A stretch of DNA of 33,227 nucleotides from Kiloniellaceae bacterium (GTDB lineage: Bacteria > Pseudomonadota > Alphaproteobacteria > Kiloniellales > J153). Made by a program: the position numbers and the translations under genes. Below, piece by piece: positions 1 to 7,788 of this stretch (position 1 is the first letter of the stretch; every line of letters begins with the position of its first letter). The notes beneath the pieces were generated by a model. The model did no database searches. It saw only the letters and a list, made by a program, of their open reading frames with translations, and was not told the DNA's origin. Location of the stretch: NCBI GenBank assembly GCA_021776055.1, contig JAJFGP010000061.1, forward strand, positions 1 through 33,227, written 5' to 3'.

Positions 1-38
1 CATCTGGCGAGCGTGAAAACAGTGTGACGCTAAGCACT

Positions 39-75
39 CCGGGCCAGCATTGCGCATCGGCCCGGGGCTTCTTTC
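39..75 (+). terminator. Possible terminator of a gene upstream of the window
   Basis: A 7-bp inverted repeat (ccgggcc at 39-45, ggcccgg at 59-65) with a 13-nt loop is followed by a pyrimidine-rich stretch (cttctttcatctt). It may end a transcript entering from the left. Bases 1-27 can be read as the last codons of such a gene (ending tga), but there is too little sequence to say. The T tract is interrupted, so this is weak. Confidence 0.3.
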
Positions 76-99
76 ATCTTCAAGAATACGAGGTAAATC

Positions 100-321
100 A
101 TGCCGCTTATCAACGTAAAAGTTTTCAAAGATGAACTCAGCGCCGATCAATCCAGAGACCTGATCGGCAAGATCACGGATGCCATCACGGACGTGACCAG
201 CGAAAAGCTGCGCGATGTGACTTGGGTTGTCATCGAAGAAATCAAGGACGGCCAATGGGGTGTGGGCGGCAATCCGCTCGGCCTTGGCGATGTAAAGAAA
301 ATCATGGCGGGTGGCAGCTAG
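100..321 (+). CDS. 4-oxalocrotonate tautomerase family protein
   Basis: This 73-residue protein has the tautomerase superfamily hallmark: Met-Pro at the start, so that removal of Met exposes the catalytic N-terminal Pro (MPLINVKVF), followed by the short beta-alpha-beta unit. The segment EKLRDVTWVVIEEI matches the region after the helix, where 4-OT-like proteins have the substrate-binding Arg and the second strand. It is slightly longer than the classic 62-residue 4-OT. Family members act as small oligomers in the cytoplasm and ketonise enols or related substrates; the actual substrate cannot be read from the sequence. An SD-like gaggt precedes the ATG by about 6 nt. It stands alone and converges with the lectin-like gene across a strong hairpin. 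Confidence 0.85.
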   Translation: MPLINVKVFKDELSADQSRDLIGKITDAITDVTSEKLRDVTWVVIEEIKDGQWGVGGNPLGLGDVKKIMAGGS

Positions 322-379
322 TCGACGAACAGCCAGTCGATGTTGGCGCGGGCGCAAAATCCCTGCACATCCGAGGTGC

Positions 380-411
380 GGCAAAGGGGGCGGATCATCG
401 CCCCCTTTGCC
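380..411. terminator. Bidirectional hairpin terminator between convergent genes
   Basis: A perfect 13-bp inverted repeat (ggcaaagggggcg at 380-392, cgccccctttgcc at 399-411) with a 6-nt loop (gatcat) lies in the 100-bp gap between the tautomerase gene and the convergent lectin-like gene. No long T run follows on either side, although the arm itself carries ttt. Position and symmetry suggest it ends both transcripts. Confidence 0.6.
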
Positions 412-421
412 TGAATTCGAC

Positions 422-1063
422 TTAGTCCGCCGCGAAGCAGTAGAGGAGCCCCGCGCCGCCGGTGCTTGCCAGATTCGCCTGGCTGCATCCCCTTGACCCA
501 TGCGCGGAGTTCCATGAGGTGTTGCCACCACCATGCCGGTCATGGTGTCCGACCTGCGCGCTGCCCTCGCCGGAGCTCGTCCAGTTGCTGCACGTATGGT
601 CATCCTTGCTGGGGAAGTAGGCTGTGCCGTCAGCCATCGAGCCGGTCAAAATGTCATGCTCGTTGCGTTCGTCATAGCGGCCCTTCACACGATTGCCGCT
701 TTCGTCCAAGGCGGTTCTGAGGACGATGTTCGGGTTCAAATGGAGTTGATCGAGATCGCTGGCGATCAGCTCTCCCATCGCGTTGTACCAGGGGCCAGGT
801 CCAATCCGGGTGCGAGCGGAAATGCCGCGCTTTCCGTCGGCCTGGGTGCTGAGATAGGCGCGCCACGTGCGCCCGGTGGACCCAGCCGCTTCCGCCAGCT
901 TTGTGCAATAAGCGTCGGCACCTTCAAGGCCGCCTAAATTTCCGCCCTGTCCGACACCGACGCTGGTGACGAAAAACCCCATCGGATGATCTTGAGCCAC
1001 CGCGAACGACGCGCTCATCAGAAACAGCACGCCCGCCACGGTTATTGTTTTTGTAACGTTCAT
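422..1063 (-). CDS. Secreted lectin-like (C-type lectin/endostatin-fold-like) protein
   Basis: This 213-residue protein begins with a clear Sec signal peptide (hydrophobic core VAGVLFLMSASF, cleavage expected after AVA at residue 23). The mature part has GGNLGGLEGADAYCTKLAE, TWRAYLSTQ, GPWYNAMGELIA, HDILTGSMADG, CSNWTSS, GHHDRHGG and SRGCSQANL, ending near LLYCF. I recognise this as a conserved bacterial secreted family whose pattern (GADAxC, WxAYLS, HDxLTGS, CxNWTS, terminal CF) recalls the C-type lectin/endostatin fold. Four Cys remain after the signal peptide, enough for two disulfides. It is probably periplasmic or extracellular and may bind glycans or surfaces; no catalytic role is evident. 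The ATG follows GGGAG by 6 nt. Confidence 0.7.
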   Translation of the reverse strand: MNVTKTITVAGVLFLMSASFAVAQDHPMGFFVTSVGVGQGGNLGGLEGADAYCTKLAEAAGSTGRTWRAYLSTQADGKRGISARTRIGPGPWYNAMGELIASDLDQLHLNPNIVLRTALDESGNRVKGRYDERNEHDILTGSMADGTAYFPSKDDHTCSNWTSSGEGSAQVGHHDRHGGGNTSWNSAHGSRGCSQANLASTGGAGLLYCFAAD

Positions 1064-1123
1064 GTCGACTCCCTTTCCTTGTCATACGCGCGCCGCGGCG
1101 ATCGGTCGCTTAGCTCCAGGGCC

Positions 1124-1140
1124 GTGACGCGGCACGTCAC
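1124..1140. promoter_or_regulatory. Dyad upstream of the lectin-like gene (possible operator)
   Basis: A 6-bp inverted repeat, gtgacg at 1124-1129 and cgtcac at 1135-1140, is separated by 5 nt and lies about 60 bp upstream of the start codon at 1063. The size suits a dimeric regulator site, but no known consensus is matched and it could also be a small RNA hairpin. Confidence 0.25.
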
Positions 1141-1249
1141 AGTTCTAGCTGCTTTTATCGATACCCAAAATGCGGTGCGTGGTCACAATGCTGTGCGTAG
1201 CCGCGATGGATTTGGCAACGACGGCTCACATGCGGCCGGGATCGGAAGA

Positions 1250-1912
1250 TTAGCCGGCCCGGTTGGTGCGTTTGCGGAGTAGGGCGATCAGGGCGTCGAT
1301 TTTGCCGCCTGAATTTTTCAGGACCGAGCCGTACTCGGAGCGCAGGGTCTGGGCCATGCTGAGGCCCTGAGCGACGACATCCAAGACCTTGAAGCCGCCG
1401 TCACGGCTGCGCAGGCGCCAATCGACGTGCGCGGCCTCGGCGTTTGGCGGGGCCACGGTCGAGCTGACCATGATCTGATTGTTTTCACTGACTTCGCGAA
1501 TGGCACCGATCTTGAATTTGGTGCCGGCGTAGCCGGCAAACTGAGGGGCAAACCGGTCGACCATCACGTCCTCGAACACCGCCAGGAATTCCCCCTGCGC
1601 GGCTTTATCGGCGGATCGCCAATAGCGGCCAAGAACGAAGCGGCCGATGGCCGGAACGTCAAAGTTGTCGTTGAAAAGCTGACGAAAGCGCTGCTTTCGC
1701 TCGGCGACCGGAACCGACTCATCGGCTAATTCCGCGATCGCCCTATCCGTGAGCGATAACAGGAAGGCGCCCGCGGCGTCTGCTTGATCCGCCCGCCCGG
1801 ATGCCGGTAGCCAGACGAGCGCCAAAACACCGACAATCGCCCCATTTACCCATCGTAAAAGGGCGCGGCGGTTTAGGCTTGTCTCAGTCAGTTGTCTCGG
1901 AATTGTCCGCAT
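1250..1912 (-). CDS. mlaC: MlaC-like periplasmic phospholipid-binding protein (toluene tolerance Ttg2/MlaC family)
   Basis: The chosen ATG at 1912 gives 220 residues. The N-terminus carries a twin-arginine-like segment (SLNRRALLRW) and a hydrophobic stretch (AIVGVLALVWLPASGRA), so export to the periplasm is expected. The mature part shows family features: ERKQRFRQLFNDNFDVPAI, FVLGRYWRSA, FLAVFEDVMVDRFAPQF and VDWRLRSRDGGFKVLDVV. MlaC proteins shuttle phospholipid between the MlaA-porin complex in the outer membrane and the inner-membrane MlaFEDB transporter. It directly follows mlaA and overlaps it by 29 bp, which supports translational coupling. No mlaFED genes are in the window. The frame is open further upstream, but that part lies inside mlaA and looks like a shadow. 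Confidence 0.85.
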   Translation of the reverse strand: MRTIPRQLTETSLNRRALLRWVNGAIVGVLALVWLPASGRADQADAAGAFLLSLTDRAIAELADESVPVAERKQRFRQLFNDNFDVPAIGRFVLGRYWRSADKAAQGEFLAVFEDVMVDRFAPQFAGYAGTKFKIGAIREVSENNQIMVSSTVAPPNAEAAHVDWRLRSRDGGFKVLDVVAQGLSMAQTLRSEYGSVLKNSGGKIDALIALLRKRTNRAG

Positions 1913-2735
1913 CGTCGCTGAAGTCGGGGTCGCTGAAGTCGGGTTCGCTGCCATAGAGGCCCGATGTCTGGCTGTCATCGCTGGCCCCATTGCGGATCTC
2001 GTTCGCTCGTGATTGTCGATAGAGCGAGCGTATGCGAGCATAGAAATCGATGGAGTCTCTTTGCAAATCGTCGATGGTATCGATGTTGCGCGAGCGCGTG
2101 TCGATACCGCCTACCGCCGTACGTATAAGCAGTTCATCTTCTATGTCATAGATCCGTCCGACATATGTCAACGGATCAAGAAAGGTATCGACAACCAAAC
2201 CGGCACCATCGCGCACTGACGAGGGGCCGAAGATCGGCAGCACCAGATAGAACCCCTCGCCGGCCCCATGGACCGCAAGGGTCTGTCCGAAATCCTCATC
2301 GTGATGGGGATATCCCCAACCATCCGCCACGTCGATGAGGCCCAGCACGCCGACGGTCGAGTTGATAAGGAACCGCATGGTGGTCGTTTCGGCGCGCGCC
2401 ATTTCGCCCTGGAACAGGTCGTTGGCCAAAACCACCGGCGAGCGCAGGTTGCGTATCACACTGCGAACCGAATCGCGCACCACGGCCGGCACAAGGAACC
2501 GGTAAGTCGCGGCCGCCGGCTTGAGGATGAAAACATCCAGCGTCAGATCGAAAGCGAACATGAACCGATTGACGGTTTCCAGCGGGTCGTTGTCATCGTC
2601 CTCGACGTCATAGACATCCGCGGATTCGCCGGGCACGCCGGAAGCCGGCGCGTCTTTGTCCTGGCTGGCACAGGCGGTCAAGGCCAGCAGAACCGCCAGC
2701 ACGGCCGCGAAACGGCGAATTACGCTGAATTCCAT
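1884..2735 (-). CDS. mlaA: MlaA/VacJ outer-membrane lipoprotein
   Basis: This lipoprotein of 283 residues starts with a basic then hydrophobic signal (IRRFAAVLAVLLALTAC) and a lipobox LTAC with Cys22 as the acylated residue. The VacJ/MlaA domain is clear: DPLETVNRFMFAFD near the N-terminus, then VRSVIRNLRSPVVLANDLFQG, FLINSTVGVLGLIDVA, DFGQTLAVHGAGEGFYLVLP and GPSSVRDGAG. MlaA extracts misplaced phospholipid from the outer leaflet of the outer membrane and hands it to MlaC, encoded next. The acidic C-terminal tail has an imperfect duplicated 15-bp unit (SEPDFSDPDFSD). An in-frame GTG at 2759 behind agga is an alternative start that would lengthen the signal peptide by eight residues. Confidence 0.92.
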   Translation of the reverse strand: MEFSVIRRFAAVLAVLLALTACASQDKDAPASGVPGESADVYDVEDDDNDPLETVNRFMFAFDLTLDVFILKPAAATYRFLVPAVVRDSVRSVIRNLRSPVVLANDLFQGEMARAETTTMRFLINSTVGVLGLIDVADGWGYPHHDEDFGQTLAVHGAGEGFYLVLPIFGPSSVRDGAGLVVDTFLDPLTYVGRIYDIEDELLIRTAVGGIDTRSRNIDTIDDLQRDSIDFYARIRSLYRQSRANEIRNGASDDSQTSGLYGSEPDFSDPDFSDDADNSETTD

Positions 2736-3160
2736 GAGAGAGAATAACCTAACAGGCACGTCGTCCTGACCTTTTCGCCTTACACAATGTCGCGCGTACC
2801 GTGTCAGTACTACCCAACCTAACAGCAGGACACGAGCAATTTCTCGCCGCCGCCAGCTATTGTCGTCCGTTCGGCCGAATCAGACCTTAACTTTGATCCA
2901 AACCCTGTCAAAACAACCCTAATGGAACCTTAAACGGTGCCGTATCCTCGCAGCGACCGTCGGCGCGAGTCATCATAGAGTCGCTCTGACGGCGAATCAG
3001 GTAACACAACACGCCCCGAAAGGCTAGAAAGCTCAAAAATTTGTCGATTGGCGGCAAGCCTATCTGTGGCAGAAATGTCGCAGTTTTTTGGCTTTTTTAC
3101 ATGCCTTTGCCGCGTCCCGGCAATGTTCTATCGTGCGCGCCGCGCGCAGCAGGAGCCCCT
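2736..3160. other. Gene-free divergent intergenic region
   Basis: About 400 bp separate mlaA (-) from the thioesterase gene (+), and I see no credible gene here. The stretch is more AT-rich than its surroundings and should hold both promoters, but no clear -35/-10 pair stands out. The 10-mer aacctaacag occurs twice (2745-2754 and 2817-2826), and a T-rich run lies at 3084-3099. A GC palindrome (gcgcgccgcgcgc) at 3136-3148 lies just ahead of the thioesterase ribosome-binding site. Confidence 0.5.
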
Positions 3161-3646
3161 ATGCAAGACCCATCGCCGCTCGATCTTCATGGCGACGTCG
3201 TGCGGCCGGAGTGGATAGACTACAACGGCCACATGAACGTCGCCTACTATCTGCTGGCCTTCGATGGGGCGGCGGATGCCTTTTTCGACGTCCTCGGCAT
3301 CAACGAAGCCTACCGGCAGGCCACACGGAGTACCACGTTTGCCGCTGAATGCCATATCACCTATCAGCGTGAAGTCGTCGCCGGGGACCCCTTGCGCTTC
3401 ACCGCTCAAATCATCGGCTTTGACGAGAAACGGATCCATTTTCTGCAAACCATGCACCATGCGGCTCAAGGATATATCGCCGCGACCAGCGAGTGGCTCA
3501 GCCTGCATGTAAATCTCGACCGGCGCCGCGTGTCGCCGATGCCGAAGGCGGTTCTTGGCCGCTTGGACGAGATCTATGCGGTTCACCAGCATCTGCCGCG
3601 CCCGCCGGAAGCGGGCCGTTCCATCGGCCTGAGGCGCCGGGCCTGA
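3161..3646 (+). CDS. Acyl-CoA thioesterase, 4HBT/hotdog fold
   Basis: This 161-residue protein has the hotdog thioesterase pattern near its start: RPEWIDYNGHMNVAYYLLAF, where the D-x-x-G-H-x-N motif (residues 20-26) carries the residues typical of the 4-hydroxybenzoyl-CoA thioesterase group. The rest fits one hotdog domain: FAAECHITYQREVVAGDPL, then FDEKRIHFLQTMHH. It resembles the thioesterase-like proteins related to the C-terminal domain of carnitine dehydrogenase (betainyl-CoA thioesterase type), so a short or polar acyl-CoA substrate is likely, though unproven. The ATG is preceded by AGGAG with 5 nt spacing, which decides the start over the longer open frame upstream. Confidence 0.85.
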   Translation: MQDPSPLDLHGDVVRPEWIDYNGHMNVAYYLLAFDGAADAFFDVLGINEAYRQATRSTTFAAECHITYQREVVAGDPLRFTAQIIGFDEKRIHFLQTMHHAAQGYIAATSEWLSLHVNLDRRRVSPMPKAVLGRLDEIYAVHQHLPRPPEAGRSIGLRRRA

Positions 3647-3672
3647 GGATTCGCATTGCCGTTACGGTCAGG

Positions 3673-4206
3673 ATGGACAATGTTAAGCCGATGATTCGCC
3701 TTATATCCCTATGTTTTAAAGCAATCGCCGCCTGGCTTGTCGCGGCAATGGTCGGGTCGGGCGCTGCTTTGGCCGGCTGTACCGACCCGCCGGCACCGGG
3801 GGTCAATTGGCAGCGCTGCATCTTTGACGGCCTGGATATCAGCCAGGCCGATCTCAGCGGTGCCCGGCTGCGCGACGGCAGCTTCTTTCGCGCCAACCTA
3901 TCGGGCAGCAATCTGTCGAAGTCCAGCGCCTTCAAGGCGAAGTTCGTCAACGCCGTGATGCGGGAGGCGGTGTTGGATGGGGCCAAGCTGTCCGAGGCCG
4001 ACTTCACCAAGGCGGATCTGACCAAAGCGTCGTTTCTGGGCGCCGATCTGCGGCGGACCCGTTTCTTCGATGCGATATTGCGAGAGGTCGATTTCAGCAA
4101 CGCGCGGCTGGGTGGTGCGGACTTCACACGCGCCGATCTCACGGGCGCCACATGGACCGACGGCAAACGCATCTGCGGCGAAGGATCGATCGGCCGCTGT
4201 AACTAA
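3673..4206 (+). CDS. Exported pentapeptide-repeat protein
   Basis: This protein of about 177 residues has an N-terminal export signal (hydrophobic LISLCFKAIAAWLVAAMVG) ending in ALAGC. The LAGC can be read as a lipobox (Cys36) or as a signal peptidase I site after ALA. The body consists of pentapeptide repeats of the A(D/N)Lxx type: ISQADLSGARLRDGSFFRA, ANLSGSNLS, AKLSEADFTKADLTKASF, GADLRR, VDFSNARLGGADFTRADL. These fold as a right-handed quadrilateral beta-helix. Cys residues at both ends (WQRCIF, RICGEGSIGRC) could cap the helix by disulfides in the periplasm. Function is unknown. The start could also be ATG at 3691; neither start has a strong Shine-Dalgarno. The last codons lie in a 16-bp tandem repeat. 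Confidence 0.8.
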   Translation: MDNVKPMIRLISLCFKAIAAWLVAAMVGSGAALAGCTDPPAPGVNWQRCIFDGLDISQADLSGARLRDGSFFRANLSGSNLSKSSAFKAKFVNAVMREAVLDGAKLSEADFTKADLTKASFLGADLRRTRFFDAILREVDFSNARLGGADFTRADLTGATWTDGKRICGEGSIGRCN

Positions 4207-4232
4207 CTAGATCGTTAACTAACTAGATCGTT
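4201..4232. repeat. Perfect 16-bp tandem duplication spanning two convergent stop codons
   Basis: The 16-mer aactaactagatcgtt occurs twice head to tail (4201-4216 and 4217-4232). The first copy supplies the stop codon of the pentapeptide gene (taa at 4204-4206). The second copy supplies the stop of the convergent acetyltransferase gene (cta at 4223-4225 on the plus strand). Stops are present in several frames on both strands. Confidence 0.95.
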
Positions 4233-4744
4233 CGGCCGCCACTATCTTCCTGGGCCAGGGCTCGTAAGGCGTCGCCATCCAGCCGGTAGGGCAGCCAGTC
4301 GGCGGAGTGGTTGAATGCCAAGCGCTCGTAAAAAGCTCGCGCCGGATTCCAGTTCAGCACCGAGAGATCGAGGCGCGGATAGCCGCGCTCGCCCGCCAGG
4401 CGCGCCAGGCGGGCCATGATGGCGCGGCCGACGCCCAAGCCGCGCGCCGATTCCGCCACATAGAGATCCTCCAGGTACAGACCGGCTCGGCCCTCGAACG
4501 TCGAGTAGTTGAGGAAGAACAGGGCAAGGCCCACGGCCTCGCCATCCACCTCCGCCAGCAAGCATTCGAACCGCCGGTCGGGGCCGAAGCCGTCGCGGCG
4601 GATGTCCGCCTCGGTCGCGCGCACGGCATGGAGCAGGTTCTCGAACTCGGCCAAGGCCCGGATCAGGCGCAGAATAGTTGCCGAATCCTGTGGCTCGGCC
4701 ATGCGGATGACGGGTGCCGCTGTGTGATTTTCGCTCTTATCCAT
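4223..4744 (-). CDS. GNAT family N-acetyltransferase (diamine/thialysine acetyltransferase-like)
   Basis: This 173-residue cytoplasmic protein is a single GNAT domain. Acetyl-CoA-binding motif A is visible as LYLEDLYVAESARGLGVGRA, with the pyrophosphate loop RGLGVGRA at residues 101-108. It is followed by NWNPARAFYERLAF, the usual motif B. The stretch FFLNYSTFEGRAGLYLEDLY is typical of the subgroup related to spermidine/spermine and thialysine acetyltransferases, so a small amine or amino-acid side chain is the likely acceptor; this is inference. The ATG at 4744 is preferred because the domain begins soon after it. A GTG at 4777 would add eleven residues. The gene converges with the pentapeptide gene and lies close to the divergent ClC gene. 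Confidence 0.85.
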   Translation of the reverse strand: MDKSENHTAAPVIRMAEPQDSATILRLIRALAEFENLLHAVRATEADIRRDGFGPDRRFECLLAEVDGEAVGLALFFLNYSTFEGRAGLYLEDLYVAESARGLGVGRAIMARLARLAGERGYPRLDLSVLNWNPARAFYERLAFNHSADWLPYRLDGDALRALAQEDSGGRTI

Positions 4745-4841
4745 GGGAACTAGCCATAGCAACAGCCCTGGGTGCACACAACGGTTGTCATCACGCGCTG
4801 GTTAATGGCGGATTTACTTGGCTCGTGCTACGACGGCGGGC

Positions 4842-6623
4842 ATGTCTCACCCCGCCGACTCACTGAACGGTGTGCTGGGCGCGCTCAGGCAGCTCAGCCG
4901 GAACGTGCAGGTGATCCTCTCGCTGCTGGCGGTGGCCATCGGTGCCGCCGCCGGTGTGGCCGCCATTGGCTTTCGCTATGTGATTGATCTGGTGCAACGC
5001 TTCGGCTTCGGCTTTGGCGGCGAGACGGTGGCGACCCTGGCCGCGGAATTGCCCTGGTGGCAGCTGCTCCTGGTGCCCGCTGCCGGCGGCCTGGCCATTG
5101 GCTTATTCGTCCATTACCTGATGCCGGGGCGCCGGCCGCACGGCGTTGCCGATGTCATCGAGGCCAATGCCCTGCGCGTCGGCCGAATGTCGGCGACCGT
5201 CGGGCTCAAAGCGGCCGTGGTCAGCGCCGCGTCAATCGGCGTTGGCGCCTCGGTCGGGCGCGAAGGGCCGGTTGTGCATCTGGGTGCTTCCGTTGGCGCC
5301 TGGGTGGCCAAGCGGTTGCATCTGGGGCGCACGCCGGCGCGCACTCTCTTGGGTTGCGGCGTCGCCGCCGCTGTTGCCGCCTCGTTCAACGCGCCGATTG
5401 CCGGGGCCTTCTTCGCCTTGGAGGTGGTGGTCGGCCACTACGCGCTGACGGCCTTCGCGCCCATCGTCATCGCTTCGGTGACCGGCACCATCATCAGCCG
5501 TATGCACTATGGCGATTTTCCTGCCTTCGTGATGCCCGCAATGCGCGCCATTACCTCGTTCTGGGAGTTGCCGGCCTTTGCCCTGCTGGGCGCTCTCTCG
5601 GCCATTGTCGCCATCGTCTTTATGCGCGCCGTATTTTTCACCGAGGATGCGGTGGCGCGGCTGCCAATGCCGCACTGGCTGCGCCCGGCGCTGGGTGGGC
5701 TCGCCGTCGGCCTTTTAGCCATTGTCTTTCCGCAGGTCCTCGGCGTCGGTTATGAGGCGACCGATGCGGCGCTGTCCGGGCTCTTTCCGTTGTGGCTGCT
5801 TCTCGCCCTGGTGATTGCCAAGACGGGGGCGACCGCCATCTCCTTGGGTTGTGGTTTTGGCGGTGGCGTCTTTTCGCCGTCGTTGTTCATCGGCGCGATG
5901 GTCGGTGGTGCCTTTGGCGTCGCCGCTACCAGCGCCTTTCCGGAGTTGTCCTCCGGCCCGGGGGCTTACACCATGGTCGGCATGGGGGCGATGGCCGGTG
6001 CGGTCCTGGGCGCGCCCATCTCCACGGTGCTGATGATCTTCGAGTTGACCGGCGATTACGCGGCGACGATTGCAGTGATGATCGCCACCGCGATCGCCAG
6101 CGTCATCACCCATCAGACGCAGGGCCGCTCGTTCTTCGGCTGGCAGTTGCTGCGCCGTGGTGTGGTAGTCCGCGGCGGCCAGGAAATCGGCCTGTTGCAC
6201 GCCATTCGGGCCCGCGACGTGATGGACACCGGTTATGAGACGGTCACACCGGAAACGCCGATCGCGGTGGTGCGCGCCCGCCTGCAGGCGGCGGTGTGCG
6301 GCGAGCTGTTTGTCGTCGATTCGGACGGCCGACTGACAGGGGTTATCGCCTATTCCGACATGCACGAGTCGGCTTTCGATACCAGCCACGACGCCGAGAT
6401 GACCGCCAAGGATGTGGCGCGTGCCCGGCCGATGGTCCTACAAGTCGATGATGATCTGGAGGCGGCCGTCAAGGCCTATGGGACGAGCGGCGAAGTTATC
6501 CTGCCGGTGATCGATCACCGGGACACCCGGCGCATCGTCGGCATCGCGCACGAACACAAAGTGATGCTCGCCTACCACCGCGCCCTCGACCAAGCCCGCG
6601 CCGAGGAACGCGGCGAGATCTGA
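4842..6623 (+). CDS. ClC-family chloride channel/antiporter with C-terminal CBS domain pair
   Basis: This 593-residue inner-membrane protein has the ClC core followed by two CBS domains (about residues 440-580: ARDVMDTGYETVTPETPI and AKDVARARPMVLQVDDDLE). ClC motifs are present: GVGASVGREGPVVHLGA, with the gating Glu at about residue 141, FNAPIAGAFFALEVV, and GGGVFSPSLFIGAMVGGAFG. The residue that corresponds to the internal proton Glu of E. coli ClcA (second E of IEEM) is Val (LEVV), as in channel-type ClCs, so obligatory Cl-/H+ exchange is less certain. The usual GSGIP selectivity segment is also altered (PHGVADV). The CBS pair may bind adenine nucleotides. ATG 4842 follows ggcggg; an upstream TTG at 4818 is less likely. 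Confidence 0.92.
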   Translation: MSHPADSLNGVLGALRQLSRNVQVILSLLAVAIGAAAGVAAIGFRYVIDLVQRFGFGFGGETVATLAAELPWWQLLLVPAAGGLAIGLFVHYLMPGRRPHGVADVIEANALRVGRMSATVGLKAAVVSAASIGVGASVGREGPVVHLGASVGAWVAKRLHLGRTPARTLLGCGVAAAVAASFNAPIAGAFFALEVVVGHYALTAFAPIVIASVTGTIISRMHYGDFPAFVMPAMRAITSFWELPAFALLGALSAIVAIVFMRAVFFTEDAVARLPMPHWLRPALGGLAVGLLAIVFPQVLGVGYEATDAALSGLFPLWLLLALVIAKTGATAISLGCGFGGGVFSPSLFIGAMVGGAFGVAATSAFPELSSGPGAYTMVGMGAMAGAVLGAPISTVLMIFELTGDYAATIAVMIATAIASVITHQTQGRSFFGWQLLRRGVVVRGGQEIGLLHAIRARDVMDTGYETVTPETPIAVVRARLQAAVCGELFVVDSDGRLTGVIAYSDMHESAFDTSHDAEMTAKDVARARPMVLQVDDDLEAAVKAYGTSGEVILPVIDHRDTRRIVGIAHEHKVMLAYHRALDQARAEERGEI

Positions 6624-6636
6624 GCGGCCAGAGTCG

Positions 6637-7788
6637 TTAATCGTCCAGAAGATAGGCGCCTTCGCGTTCGGGTAGAGTCTCTTTGCCCACGACCTTGGCG
6701 ATGGTCACGCCGGGCAAGGCGAATTTATGCAGCCGCCGGCTGAGCACCAGGCCGTCGGTGCCGGCGCGAATGGGTTGGCGCGCGGCCGTGGGATCGTCGG
6801 CCGCCGGATCGATCAGCCAGGCAATGACATCGCCCTTGCGTACCTTGTCGCCCAACTCCACCGGGTAGCTCAGCACACCGGCCGCCGGTGCCTTGATGGA
6901 ATCACAGGCGTCCAGGCGCGTCGCCTCGCACAAAGGCTTGGGTAGCGGACCCGGGTCGCCAGCAATGGCGCCATGTCGTTGCAGGGTACGGAACAGGGCC
7001 GCGGCATCCGGTTCGGCGAAGGTGTCGCCAACATCGGCCATACCGCGTAATTCCACGGTGCCGGCCAGGCAGGCGGCGGGAATGGGGTGATCGGGAAACC
7101 GTGCGGCCAGCCGCAGCCACGGGGTGGAATAGGCCTCGTCGAAGGAAGCGCCGCCCGACTGCTCGGCCAACATCACGGCGTGACAACCCAAATCAGCGGC
7201 CAGACCTTGCGCCTGTGGCCAATGGGCGGGGGTGACGAAGAGGTACATCAGCGCCTCCTCGTCGCAGTGCAGATCGAGGACCATGTCCGCATCGACCGCC
7301 TCGCGGGCCAGGGCCAAGCGCAGGCTGAGCAGTTCGTTGTGGACCGGCTGCGCCGCGATGGTCGCTAGCGCCTCGCGCAGCGCCGCGCGGATCAAGGCCA
7401 CGTTCTCCGCCGGCGAATCGGTCAGCTTGCCGTCCACCGCCTCGGCGACGGTCGGAAAAAAATCGGGCCAGTTGCGATTGAAGTTGCCACCGCCGCGCAA
7501 CTCGTAGCGGCCTAGCTGCTCGGCGTTGACGTACTGGTTTAGGCCGATGGGGTTGGCATAGGGGACCAGCACCACCTCGCCCGCGATGGCGCCGGCCGCC
7601 TGCGCCGCGTCGAGCAGGCGGGCCAGATGGTGTGCGACCAAAAGCGCCGGCGTCTCGTCGGCATGCAGGGAGGCCTGCACATAAACCTTCGGCCGGGCCT
7701 GTGCCTTGCCATAACGGCGTATGACCACCTCTCGGTGCGTGCCGGGGGTGGAGCCTTGTAAAGAGATTCGGTCGATCTGCCGCGCCAT
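6637..7788 (-). CDS. Succinylglutamate desuccinylase/aspartoacylase family zinc hydrolase
   Basis: This 383-residue protein belongs to the AstE/aspartoacylase branch of the M14 metallocarboxypeptidase fold. Zinc-ligand motif H-x-x-E appears in LHADETP (His42, Glu45) and the third ligand His in MVLDLHCDEE. The asparagine/arginine substrate-binding segment is GGGNFNRNWPDFF. The C-terminal third (APAAGVLSYPVELGDKVRKG, then GTDGLVLSRR) looks like the barrel/biotinyl-like tail common in this family. It would deacylate an N-acylated amino acid or hydrolyse a related amide; the substrate is not determined by context. It faces the ClC gene with only 13 bp between stops. No arginine succinyltransferase pathway genes are nearby, so an astE assignment is not justified. 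Confidence 0.85.
   Translation of the reverse strand: MARQIDRISLQGSTPGTHREVVIRRYGKAQARPKVYVQASLHADETPALLVAHHLARLLDAAQAAGAIAGEVVLVPYANPIGLNQYVNAEQLGRYELRGGGNFNRNWPDFFPTVAEAVDGKLTDSPAENVALIRAALREALATIAAQPVHNELLSLRLALAREAVDADMVLDLHCDEEALMYLFVTPAHWPQAQGLAADLGCHAVMLAEQSGGASFDEAYSTPWLRLAARFPDHPIPAACLAGTVELRGMADVGDTFAEPDAAALFRTLQRHGAIAGDPGPLPKPLCEATRLDACDSIKAPAAGVLSYPVELGDKVRKGDVIAWLIDPAADDPTAARQPIRAGTDGLVLSRRLHKFALPGVTIAKVVGKETLPEREGAYLLDD

Noticed and set aside
1918-1950. Imperfect 15-bp tandem repeat as a separate repeat element
   Set aside because: It codes for the acidic SEPDFSDPDFSD tail of MlaA and is best explained as in-frame coding slippage.
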